Positions 19,305-28,220 of a stretch of DNA of 64,000 bases are shown here, in pieces. The translations under genes were made by a program, and so were the position numbers. The notes beneath the pieces were generated by a model, which searched no databases, was not told where the DNA came from, and was given only the letters and a program-made list of their open reading frames with translations. How positions within the stretch are numbered: the stretch's first letter is position 1; each line of letters starts with the position of its first letter. This DNA is from Gordonia asplenii (GTDB lineage: Bacteria > Actinomycetota > Actinomycetes > Mycobacteriales > Mycobacteriaceae), in the NCBI RefSeq assembly GCF_012933505.1, contig NZ_JABBNB010000001.1, positions 124,001-188,000 of the forward strand. Reading direction: 5' to 3'.

Positions 19305-20626
19305 CCGCCGAATCGACGATGATCCACGACGCCGAGTCGTGGCGCGGCACCGCAGCGCGACTGACGGTGTTGCGCGACGACGTCGCGGCGTTGGCACGCC
19401 AGGTCGCCGGCCTCGACTACGGTCCCGCGCTCGGCGGCGACGCGGGAGGCAGGAGCGCGCACGGCGACGTCGCCGCCATGCACGCGCACGTCGTCGATTC
19501 GCTGCGACGGTGTGCGGCACAGTTGGGTGCGTATGCCCACGACGTCACGCAGGGCAGTCGGCGGATCATCGACGCCGACGGCGGGTCGGGCGTTACGTCG
19601 GACGTGGGCGTTACGGTACCGATGTCCAACGAGTCCTGGAGAACTCTTGCGGTGCAGCAGGATTCGTATAGTCACGCCACGGTGCCGCCGATTGTCGATG
19701 AACTCGCGCCCGGCCGGTGGCCCACCGCCGACAGCGCCGGTCTCCTGCGCGCGGCCGCTGCGTTGCGAGGCGACGCACGGCAGTTGACCAACGTCGACCT
19801 GCTCGGTCCCGGACTCTCGCGCGGGCGCGCGGTCGACGCCATGTCCGACACCGTCGGATCGATCGTTCAAAGTCCCGACGGTGTCGTCGCATACGCGGCA
19901 CGGTCGATGGTCGGTCTCGCCGATGCGCTGCAGTCCTACGCCGACGCGGCGTCGACGACCCGTGACCACATGTCCACGATCGCCGCGCGCGTCGACCTCG
20001 ATCGAGCCCGCGGACGGCTGCTCGCTCAGCTCGGCGGCGAGTCGGCGCTCGTCGAACCGGCCGCGGCCGGACGGCTCGCGCTGTCGGAGTCGGCCGAGCA
20101 CTACCGCAGTCGCGTCGAGGACATCGGTCGGCGGCATGAGCCGAGCGCATCGCCGGGTGGCGGTAGCCCGTCGGGCCTCGGCGCGGTGGTCGCCGGCGTG
20201 GGCGGGGCGATGGCCGGTGCCGGTGGCTCGGCGATCCGTCGTCGGGCGGCACGATCGCGGCCCGACGTCGACGTCGAGTACCTTCGACGCCGTGCCGAGC
20301 ATCTCGCGCAGCGGTTGCCCGCGACGCTCGGTGTCGCGATGTCGGTCGGGATCGCGCTCACCGAAGCCGACGAACAGATCGTGGTCGTCACGACCAGCGA
20401 CGACCACGACTACCTCCGTCCCGGTGTGACGCTGGAGTCCGACGAGACATTCGCCGGGTGCGGCCGCGCGCCGGAGCTGACGCTGTTGCACCTGTGTGCG
20501 CAACTTCGCGTCGACCTGGCCGCCGTCGCGTCGACCACCCCCGCGCCCGAACAGATCGCCGAGACCCTGGCGGCGCGGAGGGTGCGCGTCGTGGCACCAC
20601 GGGGTGATTTCGTCCTGACCGGGTAG
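19301..20626 (+). CDS. Conserved hypothetical protein, possible type VII-associated protein
   Basis: A 441-residue protein I do not recognise. The N-terminal 120 residues are Ala-rich and helical with a WRGTAARL segment, compatible with a WXG100-like helical hairpin. Residues of about 120-270 are also helical. A Gly/Ala-rich stretch (GLGAVVAGVGGAMAGAGG) forms a linker or weak membrane segment, followed by basic residues (RRRAARSRPD). A compact C-terminal domain follows, with VVVTTSDDHDYLRPGVTL and a Cys (FAGCGRAPELTLLHLCAQL). No signal peptide is seen. It is coupled to the YbaB-like gene and occupies the trmD-rplS junction. The end of the gene contains the rplS promoter. Confidence 0.6.
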   Translation: MTAESTMIHDAESWRGTAARLTVLRDDVAALARQVAGLDYGPALGGDAGGRSAHGDVAAMHAHVVDSLRRCAAQLGAYAHDVTQGSRRIIDADGGSGVTSDVGVTVPMSNESWRTLAVQQDSYSHATVPPIVDELAPGRWPTADSAGLLRAAAALRGDARQLTNVDLLGPGLSRGRAVDAMSDTVGSIVQSPDGVVAYAARSMVGLADALQSYADAASTTRDHMSTIAARVDLDRARGRLLAQLGGESALVEPAAAGRLALSESAEHYRSRVEDIGRRHEPSASPGGGSPSGLGAVVAGVGGAMAGAGGSAIRRRAARSRPDVDVEYLRRRAEHLAQRLPATLGVAMSVGIALTEADEQIVVVTTSDDHDYLRPGVTLESDETFAGCGRAPELTLLHLCAQLRVDLAAVASTTPAPEQIAETLAARRVRVVAPRGDFVLTG

Positions 20627-20638
20627 ATCTGGCACAAT
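20603..20638 (+). promoter_or_regulatory. rplS promoter inside the 3' end of the preceding gene
   Basis: GGTGATTTC at 20603-20611, 13 bases, then AGATCTGGCACAAT at 20625-20638, matching the rpsP promoter in sequence and spacing. It overlaps the last codons and stop of the upstream gene. The resulting leader to rplS is about 145 bases with no gene in it. Confidence 0.6.
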
Positions 20639-20791
20639 AGACGGGTTGCTCGTCGCCGGTTGCCCATGTGGTCGCACGCGGCGGGTTGCGCCATGACATA
20701 GAGCATGAACCGGCTCGGCCCACTGCGCAGGCAGATCGCGGACGCCAGGTTCCTCTACTCACGCTAACGCAAGAACAGGACCGACACTTCA

Positions 20792-21133
20792 ATGCAGACT
20801 CTGGATTTTCTCGACAAGCAGTCGCTGCGCGACGACATCCCCCACTTCTCCGCGGGTGACACCCTCGACGTTCACGTCAAGGTCATCGAAGGCTCGAAAG
20901 AGCGCGTGCAGGTGTTCAAGGGCATCGTGATCCGCCGTCAGGGCGGCGGCGTCCGCGAGACGTTCACCGTCCGCAAGGTCTCGTTCGGCGTCGGCGTGGA
21001 GCGCACCTTCCCGGTGCACAGCCCCAACATCGCCAAGATCGACGTGCTGACCCGCGGTGACGTGCGTCGCGCCAAGCTGTACTACGTCCGCGACCTGCGC
21101 GGCAAGGCAGCCAAGATCAAAGAGAAGCGCTGA
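20792..21133 (+). CDS. rplS: Large ribosomal subunit protein bL19
   Basis: A 113-residue L19, located at the 30S-50S interface. The family pattern is complete: [50 protein letters not shown], and [21 protein letters not shown]. The ATG at 20792 gives the usual N terminus [13 protein letters not shown]. lepB follows after 18 bases. It has its own promoter, which keeps its expression in step with rpsP although two unrelated genes separate it from trmD. Confidence 0.97.
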   Translation: MQTLDFLDKQSLRDDIPHFSAGDTLDVHVKVIEGSKERVQVFKGIVIRRQGGGVRETFTVRKVSFGVGVERTFPVHSPNIAKIDVLTRGDVRRAKLYYVRDLRGKAAKIKEKR

Positions 21134-21151
21134 CCCGACTACTCTGGCGTC

Positions 21152-22048
21152 GTGGCTAATTCACCCGGCAGACACGCTTCAGACGACCAACACCCCGAGG
21201 CGAGCGAACCGCTCGCCCGGGGTGTTGTCGATGAAGGGGACCAGTCAGACAGTGCCCGCAAGCCGTGGCACACCAAGGACGATTCCGGCGACGGCAAGCG
21301 CGGCAAGGGCGGCAAGAACAAGAGCAGTTCGTTCCTGCGCGAGACGGCCATCATCGTCGGGTCGGTGCTCGCGGTCATGTTCGTCCTGACGACCTTCATC
21401 GGACGTCAGTACGTCATTCCGTCGGAGTCGATGGAGTCGACGCTGCACGGATGCGAGGGCTGCACCAACGACCGCATCGTGACCGACAAGCTGACCTACC
21501 GGTTCGGCGATCCGCAACCCGGCGACGTCGTGGTGTTCAAGGTGCCCGACTCGTGGGACGAGGCGTACGCGTCGACTCGGTCATCGAACGTGGTGATCCA
21601 CAAGATTCAAGATGCGTTGTCGTGGTTCGGTTTTGCGCCGCCGGACGAGAACGACTACGTCAAGCGCGTGATCGCGGTCGGCGGGCAGACCGTCGAGTGC
21701 CGCAACGCTGCCGGAGTCGGCGTGACCGTCAACGGCAAGGCGCTGCACGAGCCCTACGTCGACATGGCGCTGCAACGCAAGGTCGGCGGCGACCAGTTGA
21801 ACAGCTGCCTGGGACCGGACTTCGGCCCCGTCAAGATTCCCGACGGACAGGTGTGGGTGATGGGCGACAACCGGATGCAGTCGTCGGACTCGCGCTACCA
21901 CATGGACTACCTGCCCGGCAGCACCGAGGCCCGCGGCTACAGCACCGGCGGCTGGGTCCCGGTGGGCAATATCCGCGGTAAGGTCCGCACCATCATCTTC
22001 CCGTTCTCCCGGATGGGCGGTGTCGGCGCGATCAATCCGCAGCAATGA
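21152..22048 (+). CDS. lepB: Signal peptidase I
   Basis: A 298-residue membrane-bound type I signal peptidase. A charged cytoplasmic N terminus of about 60 residues precedes one membrane helix ([19 protein letters not shown], residues 65-83). The catalytic Ser is Ser93 in PSESM and the general base Lys is Lys171 in [11 protein letters not shown]. Box E is present as [13 protein letters not shown]. The GTG at 21152 follows rplS closely. The gene overlaps possible upstream rnhB starts, consistent with one transcript rplS-lepB-rnhB, as in mycobacteria. Confidence 0.95.
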   Translation: MANSPGRHASDDQHPEASEPLARGVVDEGDQSDSARKPWHTKDDSGDGKRGKGGKNKSSSFLRETAIIVGSVLAVMFVLTTFIGRQYVIPSESMESTLHGCEGCTNDRIVTDKLTYRFGDPQPGDVVVFKVPDSWDEAYASTRSSNVVIHKIQDALSWFGFAPPDENDYVKRVIAVGGQTVECRNAAGVGVTVNGKALHEPYVDMALQRKVGGDQLNSCLGPDFGPVKIPDGQVWVMGDNRMQSSDSRYHMDYLPGSTEARGYSTGGWVPVGNIRGKVRTIIFPFSRMGGVGAINPQQ

Positions 22049-22055
22049 GCGGTCG

Positions 22056-22757
22056 ATGACCTCGAAAACCGGCGTCGTGCGCGCCGATCGATGGCCGCCG
22101 CGGTCGCCGGTGCGACGGGCGGCGAGCTTGCGCACTTTTGAATTCGCGTTGCACCGCAACGGGTTAGGGCCGGTCGCCGGCGTCGACGAAGCGGGGCGGG
22201 GCGCGTGTGCGGGACCCCTCGTCGTGGCGGCGTGCGTGCTCAAGCCGACGCAGCTGGTGTCACTCGCCGAGCTCGACGACTCGAAGAAACTGACCGAGAA
22301 GATGCGTGAAGCGCTCTACCGGTCGGTGACGAAGTATGCGTTGTCATATGCCGCGGTGGTCATTCCGGCCGCCGAGATCGACCGGATCGGCATCCACGTC
22401 GCCAACATCGAGGGCATGCGGCGGGCGATCAGCGGTCTGGACGTCACTCCCGGGTACGTCCTGTCCGACGGATTCGCGGTGCCGGGGCTCACCGTGCCGT
22501 CCTTGCCGGTGATCGGCGGCGACGGTGCCGCGGCGTGCATCGCGGGCGCCAGCATCATCGCGAAGGTGACCCGCGATCGCATCATGACAGCCCTCGACGA
22601 CGACTATCCCGGGTACTCCTTCGCAGTTCACAAGGGGTACAGCACCAGCGTGCACATGGACAGCCTGGACCGGCTCGGCCCCTGCGCCCAGCATCGGATG
22701 TCCTACCGGAACGTCGCCGCACGGGCGCTCAACGCGGGAAGTAGGCTAGACGGATGA
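22056..22757 (+). CDS. rnhB: Ribonuclease HII
   Basis: A 233-residue RNase HII that removes ribonucleotides from DNA. Active-site acidic residues are in [10 protein letters not shown] (residue 40 region), DDSKKLTEK and the later [21 protein letters not shown] segment. The ATG at 22056 is 8 bases after the lepB stop; an in-frame GTG at 22020 inside lepB would add 12 residues. The stop overlaps the ATG of the DUF2469 gene by four bases. Confidence 0.93.
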   Translation: MTSKTGVVRADRWPPRSPVRRAASLRTFEFALHRNGLGPVAGVDEAGRGACAGPLVVAACVLKPTQLVSLAELDDSKKLTEKMREALYRSVTKYALSYAAVVIPAAEIDRIGIHVANIEGMRRAISGLDVTPGYVLSDGFAVPGLTVPSLPVIGGDGAAACIAGASIIAKVTRDRIMTALDDDYPGYSFAVHKGYSTSVHMDSLDRLGPCAQHRMSYRNVAARALNAGSRLDG

Positions 22758-23062
22758 GCGCTGAGGACCTCGAAAAGTACGAAACCGAGATGGAACTCTC
22801 GCTATACCGTGAGTACAAGGACATCGTCGGGCAGTTCACCTACGTGGTGGAGACGGAACGTCGCTTCTACCTGGCGAATTCGGTCGAGTTGGTGCCCCGC
22901 AACGCCGACGGCGAAGTGTATTTCGAACTGCGGATGAGCGATGCCTGGGTGTGGGACATGTACCGGCCGGCCCGGTTCGTCAAGCAGGTGCGCGTGGTCA
23001 CCTTCAAGGACGTGAACATCGAGGAGCTGGAGAAGCCGGAACTGCGGCTGCCGGACAACTGA
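22754..23062 (+). CDS. DUF2469 family protein
   Basis: A 102-residue acidic protein of the actinobacterial DUF2469 family (orthologous position to Rv2901c next to rnhB). It starts [20 protein letters not shown] and contains the aromatic-rich [20 protein letters not shown] region. Function is not established. It is translationally coupled to rnhB. There are no membrane segments. Confidence 0.88.
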   Translation: MSAEDLEKYETEMELSLYREYKDIVGQFTYVVETERRFYLANSVELVPRNADGEVYFELRMSDAWVWDMYRPARFVKQVRVVTFKDVNIEELEKPELRLPDN

Positions 23063-23073
23063 GTGTTGCGACA

Positions 23074-24645
23074 GTGCCTGTGCGCGAGCCGTTTCCGAGT
23101 CTGCTGTTCGCGGCCGACCCGGGCGGACTCGTGGGCTGGCAACCGTATTTCGACGATCTGAACCTGCAGCCGGTGCTGTCCGCGGTGACCACCGACACCG
23201 TCCTGTGGCCGCTGTACTGCAGCGTGGTCGATCGGATGTCGATACGACTGCGGCACAGTGTGTTTCGTGACTTCGACGCCAATGCGGCGCTGGTCCGGGC
23301 GGTGGATGCGTTCGTCGCCGACATGGCCGAGGTGCGGCGCTTGTCGGCGCTCTCGCACCGCGTCCACAACCCGTACGAGGCGATGGGCTGGCATCTCGAC
23401 GCCGGCGAGCACTACGTCGGCGCGGTGCGCCGACTCCTCGCGGGACTCATTGCGGCACAACCACAGTCGCCGCCGATGACCCAGTTGGCGGCCCGGCTGA
23501 GCGTGTTCGTCACCGAACCCGCGCACGCCGACATGGCCGACGCCGCCGCACGGATCCGGGCCGCCCTGGCGGGGCTGCGCTACAACATCGCGGTGTCGCG
23601 GGACAACGTGAGCGTCACCGGATTTCACAGCGAACCCGATTTCACCATCCGAACCAGGGCGATGCTGGACCGCTTTCTCGGCGATGGGATCGACGAGTTC
23701 TCCGCGCGGTTGCGCGCACCCGACGCCGGCGCGGAGGCCGTGCGGCACGCGGACCTCAGCGCCGTCGAATCGCAGATCCTCACCGGAGTGGGACGGCTGT
23801 TTCCGCAGGAGTTCGCCGATCTCGCCGCCTTCTGCGCCGACACCGCAGACATCGTGGATCCGCGTATCGCGGCAATGGAGGCCGAGCTGAGGTTCTTCAC
23901 CTCCTACCGGGCGTTCATCGCGATGCTCACCGCGCACGACGAGCGCATCGAGTTCTGTTATCCGCAGATCGACGACGTTCCGCGGGCGTCGACCTGGATC
24001 GACGACGCCTACGACGTCGCCCTGCTGCTCAGCAACGTGCGTTCGGCGGATCCGGAACCGTTGGTGCGCAACGATTTCGGGTTGGAACCCGACGAGTGGG
24101 CGGCCATCGTATCCGGGCCCAATCAAGCCGGGAAGACAACCTTCGCGCGGATGATCGGCCAGGTGCATCACCTCGCCGCGATCGGTGTTCCGGTCCCGGC
24201 GCGACGGGCCCGCCTGCGCCCGATCGTCACGATCTTCACACACTTCGAACGTGCTCAGTCGGCGGTCAGCGATCGGGGCAGGCTCGCCGAGGAGTTGACG
24301 CGACTGGCCGACATCGTGCACCACAGCGACGCCGGGGCACTGGTGATCTTGAACGACAGCCTCGCCTCGACGTCGCGCGCGGATGCGGCGGCGCTGAGCA
24401 GCGCCGTGCTGGACAAGCTCAGCGGAAGCTGTGCGGCCTGCGTCTATGTGACGGCGGTCGGGGCGCCGGCGTCGTCGCGGGCGCCCGGAACGGTGAGTCT
24501 GGTCAGCGCGGTCGATCCCGACGACCCCGCGCGGCGAACGTTTCGGATCGAGCGCAGCTCGGCGCCCGGCACCGCGTATGCGACGGCGATCGCCGCGAAG
24601 TACCGGTTGACGTACGACGGCGTGCGCAACAGGCTTGCACCATGA
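23074..24645 (+). CDS. MutS-like ATPase, subunit with degenerate active site
   Basis: A 523-residue protein with MutS core and ATPase domains but no N-terminal mismatch-reading domain. Helical lever-like sequence occupies residues 60-330, followed by Walker A SGPNQAGKTTFAR near residue 350. The Walker B region reads ALVILNDSLAST, with Ser where MutS ATPases have the catalytic Glu. The later switch motif reads VYVTAVGAP, lacking the usual TH. It therefore probably binds ATP but hydrolyses it poorly. The GTG at 23074 is 11 bases after DUF2469. The stop overlaps the second MutS-like gene (ATGA at 24642-24645). A role in DNA repair is not proven. Confidence 0.75.
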   Translation: MPVREPFPSLLFAADPGGLVGWQPYFDDLNLQPVLSAVTTDTVLWPLYCSVVDRMSIRLRHSVFRDFDANAALVRAVDAFVADMAEVRRLSALSHRVHNPYEAMGWHLDAGEHYVGAVRRLLAGLIAAQPQSPPMTQLAARLSVFVTEPAHADMADAAARIRAALAGLRYNIAVSRDNVSVTGFHSEPDFTIRTRAMLDRFLGDGIDEFSARLRAPDAGAEAVRHADLSAVESQILTGVGRLFPQEFADLAAFCADTADIVDPRIAAMEAELRFFTSYRAFIAMLTAHDERIEFCYPQIDDVPRASTWIDDAYDVALLLSNVRSADPEPLVRNDFGLEPDEWAAIVSGPNQAGKTTFARMIGQVHHLAAIGVPVPARRARLRPIVTIFTHFERAQSAVSDRGRLAEELTRLADIVHHSDAGALVILNDSLASTSRADAAALSSAVLDKLSGSCAACVYVTAVGAPASSRAPGTVSLVSAVDPDDPARRTFRIERSSAPGTAYATAIAAKYRLTYDGVRNRLAP

Positions 24646-26123
24646 GGGTCCGGCTGATGTTCGTCGATCGGGACTCCGACGTCACCGCCCGCGCCCCCGA
24701 CGGCGCACACGAAGTGATCGCCGACCTCGGTTTGGCGCCGGTGATCGGTGCGATGGGCGGCGACGACCCGTATCTGTGCAAGGTCGCGACGGTTGCGCTG
24801 TTCGACGTGACCACCCCGGCGTCGATCATCTACCGGCAGCAGGCGGTGGCAGACGCGGCGTCGAATGTGCAGACCGTCCGCGCGGCGTATCGGTTGGCCG
24901 TCACAGCGGGCGATGAACTGAGCAAACACGTGCGGATCGCGATCGGCCGAACCTCGCCGGAGCGGTTCATGTACCGCTCGCGCGCCGCGGTGGAAATTCT
25001 CACCCGGCGGCTGGGCGAATTGGTCGCACTGGCGCGGGCACAGCGTCGGGGATTCACCTCACCGGCGTTCGTGGGGTTGTGGTCGTATCTGCTCGACACC
25101 TTCGACGACCGGTACCTGGCGCAGGTGCGCAGCCACCTCGGCGAACTGGAATTCCGGCGGGGGATCCTGATGAGTGCAGGGCTGGGGCGGGGGAACGCGC
25201 CGACCGACTACCTGGTGCGGGAACCACGGCGCGCCCTGGGGCGAGGCGTGATCGGGGGCGGATACGGATTTCGCGTCGATCGCCACGACGCGACCGCCAG
25301 CGAATTGCTCGGCGACGTGCGCGGCCGAGGACTGCACGAGGTGGCTGGAGTGCTCGCCGAGGCGGCGGACAACCTGGAACGGTTCTTCGCGATTCTGCAG
25401 TGGGAACTCGGCTTCTACCTCGGCGCGGTGCGGCTGTATTCGACCCTGGACGAACTCGGCGGACCGGTGTGCTTCCCGATACCGGGTGAGGCGGAGTCGA
25501 CCCGGTGGCGATGCCGTGGCCTGTACGACGCCGGGCCGGTGCTGCGCAGGGTCGGGCCGATGGTCGGCAACGACGTCGACGCGTCGGGCACGAGTCTGAT
25601 GATGGTCACCGGTGCCAATCAGGGCGGAAAGTCGATGTTCCTGCGCAGCGTCGGCGTCGCGCAGCTGATGATGCAGGCCGGACTGCCTGTTGCCGCAACG
25701 GAATTCATCGCGCCTGTCCGGTCGGGTGTGCATACGCATTTTCCTCGTGCGGAGGATCCGACGATGACGAAGGGACACCTCGACGAGGAACTGGAACGGA
25801 TGAGCAGGATCGTCGACCGGCTGAGGCCGGGAGCGCTGATCCTGCTCGACGAATCGTTCGCGTCGACCAACGAACACGAGGCGACCGGCCTCGCGGCGGA
25901 GATCGTCGCCGCACTGATCGCATCGGGCCATCACGTCTGCTATGTGACGCATATGTACGAATTGGCGCGCCGATTCTACGACGCGCGCGTCGGGCATTTC
26001 CTACGGGCGCAACGACGCGACGACGAGTCGCGAACGTTCCGGCTGGTCGAATCGGGACCGATCGAAACGAGCTACGGGGCCGACCTGTACCGGGCGGCGT
26101 TCGGCGAGGAGTTGGGGGAATAG
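24642..26123 (+). CDS. MutS-like ATPase, catalytic subunit
   Basis: A 493-residue partner of the preceding gene with the same core-plus-ATPase layout. Walker A is TGANQGGKSMFLR near residue 325, Walker B LILLDESFASTNEHE keeps Asp-Glu, and the switch CYVTHMYELARRF keeps the TH found in MutS. It also lacks the mismatch-binding and clamp segments of full-length MutS. Coupled translation with a degenerate paralogue suggests an asymmetric heterodimer. Neighbouring genes continue into DNA-processing functions (YraN, ComM, DprA), so a role on branched or incoming DNA is a reasonable guess. Confidence 0.75.
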   Translation: MRVRLMFVDRDSDVTARAPDGAHEVIADLGLAPVIGAMGGDDPYLCKVATVALFDVTTPASIIYRQQAVADAASNVQTVRAAYRLAVTAGDELSKHVRIAIGRTSPERFMYRSRAAVEILTRRLGELVALARAQRRGFTSPAFVGLWSYLLDTFDDRYLAQVRSHLGELEFRRGILMSAGLGRGNAPTDYLVREPRRALGRGVIGGGYGFRVDRHDATASELLGDVRGRGLHEVAGVLAEAADNLERFFAILQWELGFYLGAVRLYSTLDELGGPVCFPIPGEAESTRWRCRGLYDAGPVLRRVGPMVGNDVDASGTSLMMVTGANQGGKSMFLRSVGVAQLMMQAGLPVAATEFIAPVRSGVHTHFPRAEDPTMTKGHLDEELERMSRIVDRLRPGALILLDESFASTNEHEATGLAAEIVAALIASGHHVCYVTHMYELARRFYDARVGHFLRAQRRDDESRTFRLVESGPIETSYGADLYRAAFGEELGE

Positions 26124-26125
26124 GA

Positions 26126-26154
26126 CAGTTGTCTTACATTTTGTGAGACAGCTG
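26126..26154 (+). terminator. Hairpin after the MutS-like pair
   Basis: CAGTTGTCTTAC at 26126-26137 and GTGAGACAGCTG at 26143-26154 form a 12-position stem with two mismatches around ATTTT, directly after the stop at 26123. It could end the mutS-like transcript; an operator is the alternative. Confidence 0.5.
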
Positions 26155-26217
26155 CGCGACATGGAGTCACGGCGTGCGTGGTGACGCTCGGTCTCTGACA
26201 AGCCAACAGGTCGCCAC

Positions 26218-26249
26218 CGTAAGTCGGTTATCCACAGGTCCGACTTGCG
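26218..26249 (+). promoter_or_regulatory. DnaA box in the loop of an inverted repeat, upstream of yraN-comM-dprA
   Basis: TTATCCACA at 26228-26236 is a perfect DnaA box. It lies in the 12-base loop between AAGTCGG (26221-26227) and CCGACTT (26240-26246). The arms extend to 10 positions with one mismatch (26218-26249). It is 52 bases before the chosen yraN start. I see no second box nearby, so replication-linked regulation is more likely than an origin. Confidence 0.5.
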
Positions 26250-26300
26250 CGCTCCGATTCTCCAGCGGTCGTGTCGCCTCGTCATGTCATCGTCGACGCC

Positions 26301-26699
26301 ATGGGGAGCAACAGCGCGCCGGCGTCGAATCGGCGGGGACCGATCGGGCAACTCGGCGAGCAGATGGCCGCGGCACACTGTGAGAAACTCGGCTGGGTTG
26401 TGCTGGAACGCAATTGGCGCAATCGGTACGGCGAACTGGACATCATCGCGGCCGACGGCGCCAAACTCGTCGTCGTCGAGGTGAAGACCCGCTCGACCGA
26501 CAAGTTCAGTGACGCGGCGCAAGCGGTGACACCGGCCAAACTGGCCCGGATGCGCAGGTTGACCCGAATGTGGTTGGCCGCGCAGGAACGGCATTGGTCG
26601 GGAATCCGATTCGACGTGATCGCGGTGCATTTGAACCTGTCGGCGCCGCCCGGCGGTCAGCTGGTCGACCTCCGTCATCATCGCGGTGTGTACGCGTAG
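26301..26699 (+). CDS. yraN: YraN family (UPF0102) putative endonuclease
   Basis: A 132-residue protein with the restriction-endonuclease-like fold of the YraN family. GQLGEQMAAAHCEKLGWVVLERNWRNRYGELDIIA is followed by LVVVEVKTRS, giving the E...D...EVK active-site set. ATG 26301 was preferred because it leaves about the same short leader as mycobacterial homologues; a GTG at 26271 would add ten residues. The gene starts the yraN-comM-dprA cluster, which is conserved in Actinobacteria. Confidence 0.85.
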   Translation: MGSNSAPASNRRGPIGQLGEQMAAAHCEKLGWVVLERNWRNRYGELDIIAADGAKLVVVEVKTRSTDKFSDAAQAVTPAKLARMRRLTRMWLAAQERHWSGIRFDVIAVHLNLSAPPGGQLVDLRHHRGVYA

Positions 26700-26708
26700 G
26701 AGCGGGCG

Positions 26709-28220
26709 ATGTCGTTGGGGAAGGTGTATGCGATTGGCCTGAACGCGTTTTCGGCGTCGGTGGTCGAGGTACAGGCCAACGTCGGGCAGGGCCTGCCGGG
26801 GGTGACGGTCGGCGGCAACGTCGACGCCGGAATCCGCGAGTCGCGCGAACGGATCAGGGCCGCGGTGTCGAACACCGGGCACCGGGTGCCGGATCAGAAG
26901 ATCACCATCATGCTGTTTCCGGCAGACCTGCCGAAGTCGGGGTCGCGGTTCGATCTGGCGATGGCACTGGCGATCATCGTCGCGGGCGGCGAGGTGGGCC
27001 AGGCGAAGCTGGCGACCACGATCTTCATCGGCGAGCTGGCGCTCGACGGGCGCATACGTCCGGTGCGCGGCGTTCTGCCGTCGGTGATCGAGGCACGTCG
27101 CGCGGGATTCGCGCGGGTCGTCGTACCGCGGGCGAATGTGGCTGAGGCGGCGCTGATTTCGGACATCGACGTCGGAGGTGCGGAGTCGTTGTTCGAGGTG
27201 CTGAGCTGGTTGGCGGGCGAGTGCGCACTGGATGTCGTCGCCGACGCCGAGCCGCCCGAGCCGCCACCGATTCCGGATCTGGCCGACGTCGTCGGGCAGT
27301 CGGAGGCGCGGTACGCGCTGGAGATAGCGGCGGCCGGCTTCCATCATTTGCTGATGACCGGACCGCCCGGGATCGGGAAGACGATGCTCGCGCGTCGGCT
27401 GCCCGGGATTCTGCCGTCGCTGGGAACCGAAGAGTCGTTGGAGGTCACCGCGATTCACTCGATCGCGGGCACACTGCCCACCAAGCATCCGCTCATCACC
27501 GAGCCGCCGTTCATCGCGCCGCACCACTCGACGTCGATCGCGGCGCTGCTCGGCGGAGGCACCGGAATGGCGGGGCCGGGCGCGGTGTCGCGGGCCCACC
27601 GGGGAATCTTGTTCCTGGACGAATGTGCCGAGATGGGGGCGAAAGTCCTTGACTCCCTGCGGCAGCCGATCGAAGAGGGGGAGGTGCGGATCGCGCGGCG
27701 TGACGGTGAGGCGCACTACCCGTCGCGTTTCCAGCTCGTACTGGCCGCTAACCCGTGCGCGTGTGCGCCGCCTCACGACGTGGACTGCATCTGCTCGGCG
27801 ATCAGTCGACGCCGCTACCTGGGAAAACTGTCGGGGCCGCTGATGGATCGGGTCGATATCCGGGTGCGGATGGAGCCGCCGGGCAATATGGCGTTGGTGT
27901 CGGCCACGGGGGAGCCGAGCGACGTGGTGCGGGCGCGCGTCGTCGAGGCACGCGCCGCCGCGGCGCAGCGATGGTCGGAGTTCGGGTGGTTGACCAACGG
28001 AGAAGTGCCGGGATCGGCTCTGCGACAACACTTTCGATTGCCGCCGGCGGTGTTGCGGCCGATCGAGTTGTTTCTGCGGGACGGTCGGGTCACGGCCCGC
28101 GGGGCCGATCGTGCTCTGCGACTGGCGTGGACGCTGAACGATCTGCGCGGTGGTGCCGAGCCCACCGAAGACGATGTGGCACAAGCACTTCTGTTCCGTG
28201 ATCGGGGAGGATATCGATGA
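26709..28220 (+). CDS. comM: ComM/YifB family Mg-chelatase-like ATPase
   Basis: A 503-residue AAA+ protein. In naturally transformable bacteria ComM is a helicase that extends branch migration during integration of incoming DNA. An N-terminal Lon-like domain precedes Walker A TGPPGIGKTMLARRLPG near residue 217 and Walker B GILFLDECAEM. A Cys-containing insert (NPCACAPPHDVDCICS) is typical of the family. The end is the Mg-chelatase C-terminal domain. It begins 9 bases after yraN and its stop overlaps dprA by four bases. Confidence 0.93.
   Translation: MSLGKVYAIGLNAFSASVVEVQANVGQGLPGVTVGGNVDAGIRESRERIRAAVSNTGHRVPDQKITIMLFPADLPKSGSRFDLAMALAIIVAGGEVGQAKLATTIFIGELALDGRIRPVRGVLPSVIEARRAGFARVVVPRANVAEAALISDIDVGGAESLFEVLSWLAGECALDVVADAEPPEPPPIPDLADVVGQSEARYALEIAAAGFHHLLMTGPPGIGKTMLARRLPGILPSLGTEESLEVTAIHSIAGTLPTKHPLITEPPFIAPHHSTSIAALLGGGTGMAGPGAVSRAHRGILFLDECAEMGAKVLDSLRQPIEEGEVRIARRDGEAHYPSRFQLVLAANPCACAPPHDVDCICSAISRRRYLGKLSGPLMDRVDIRVRMEPPGNMALVSATGEPSDVVRARVVEARAAAAQRWSEFGWLTNGEVPGSALRQHFRLPPAVLRPIELFLRDGRVTARGADRALRLAWTLNDLRGGAEPTEDDVAQALLFRDRGGYR

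Noticed and set aside
26228-26236. Replication origin from the DnaA box
   Set aside because: Only one box, no AT-rich unwinding region, and no dnaA/dnaN nearby.
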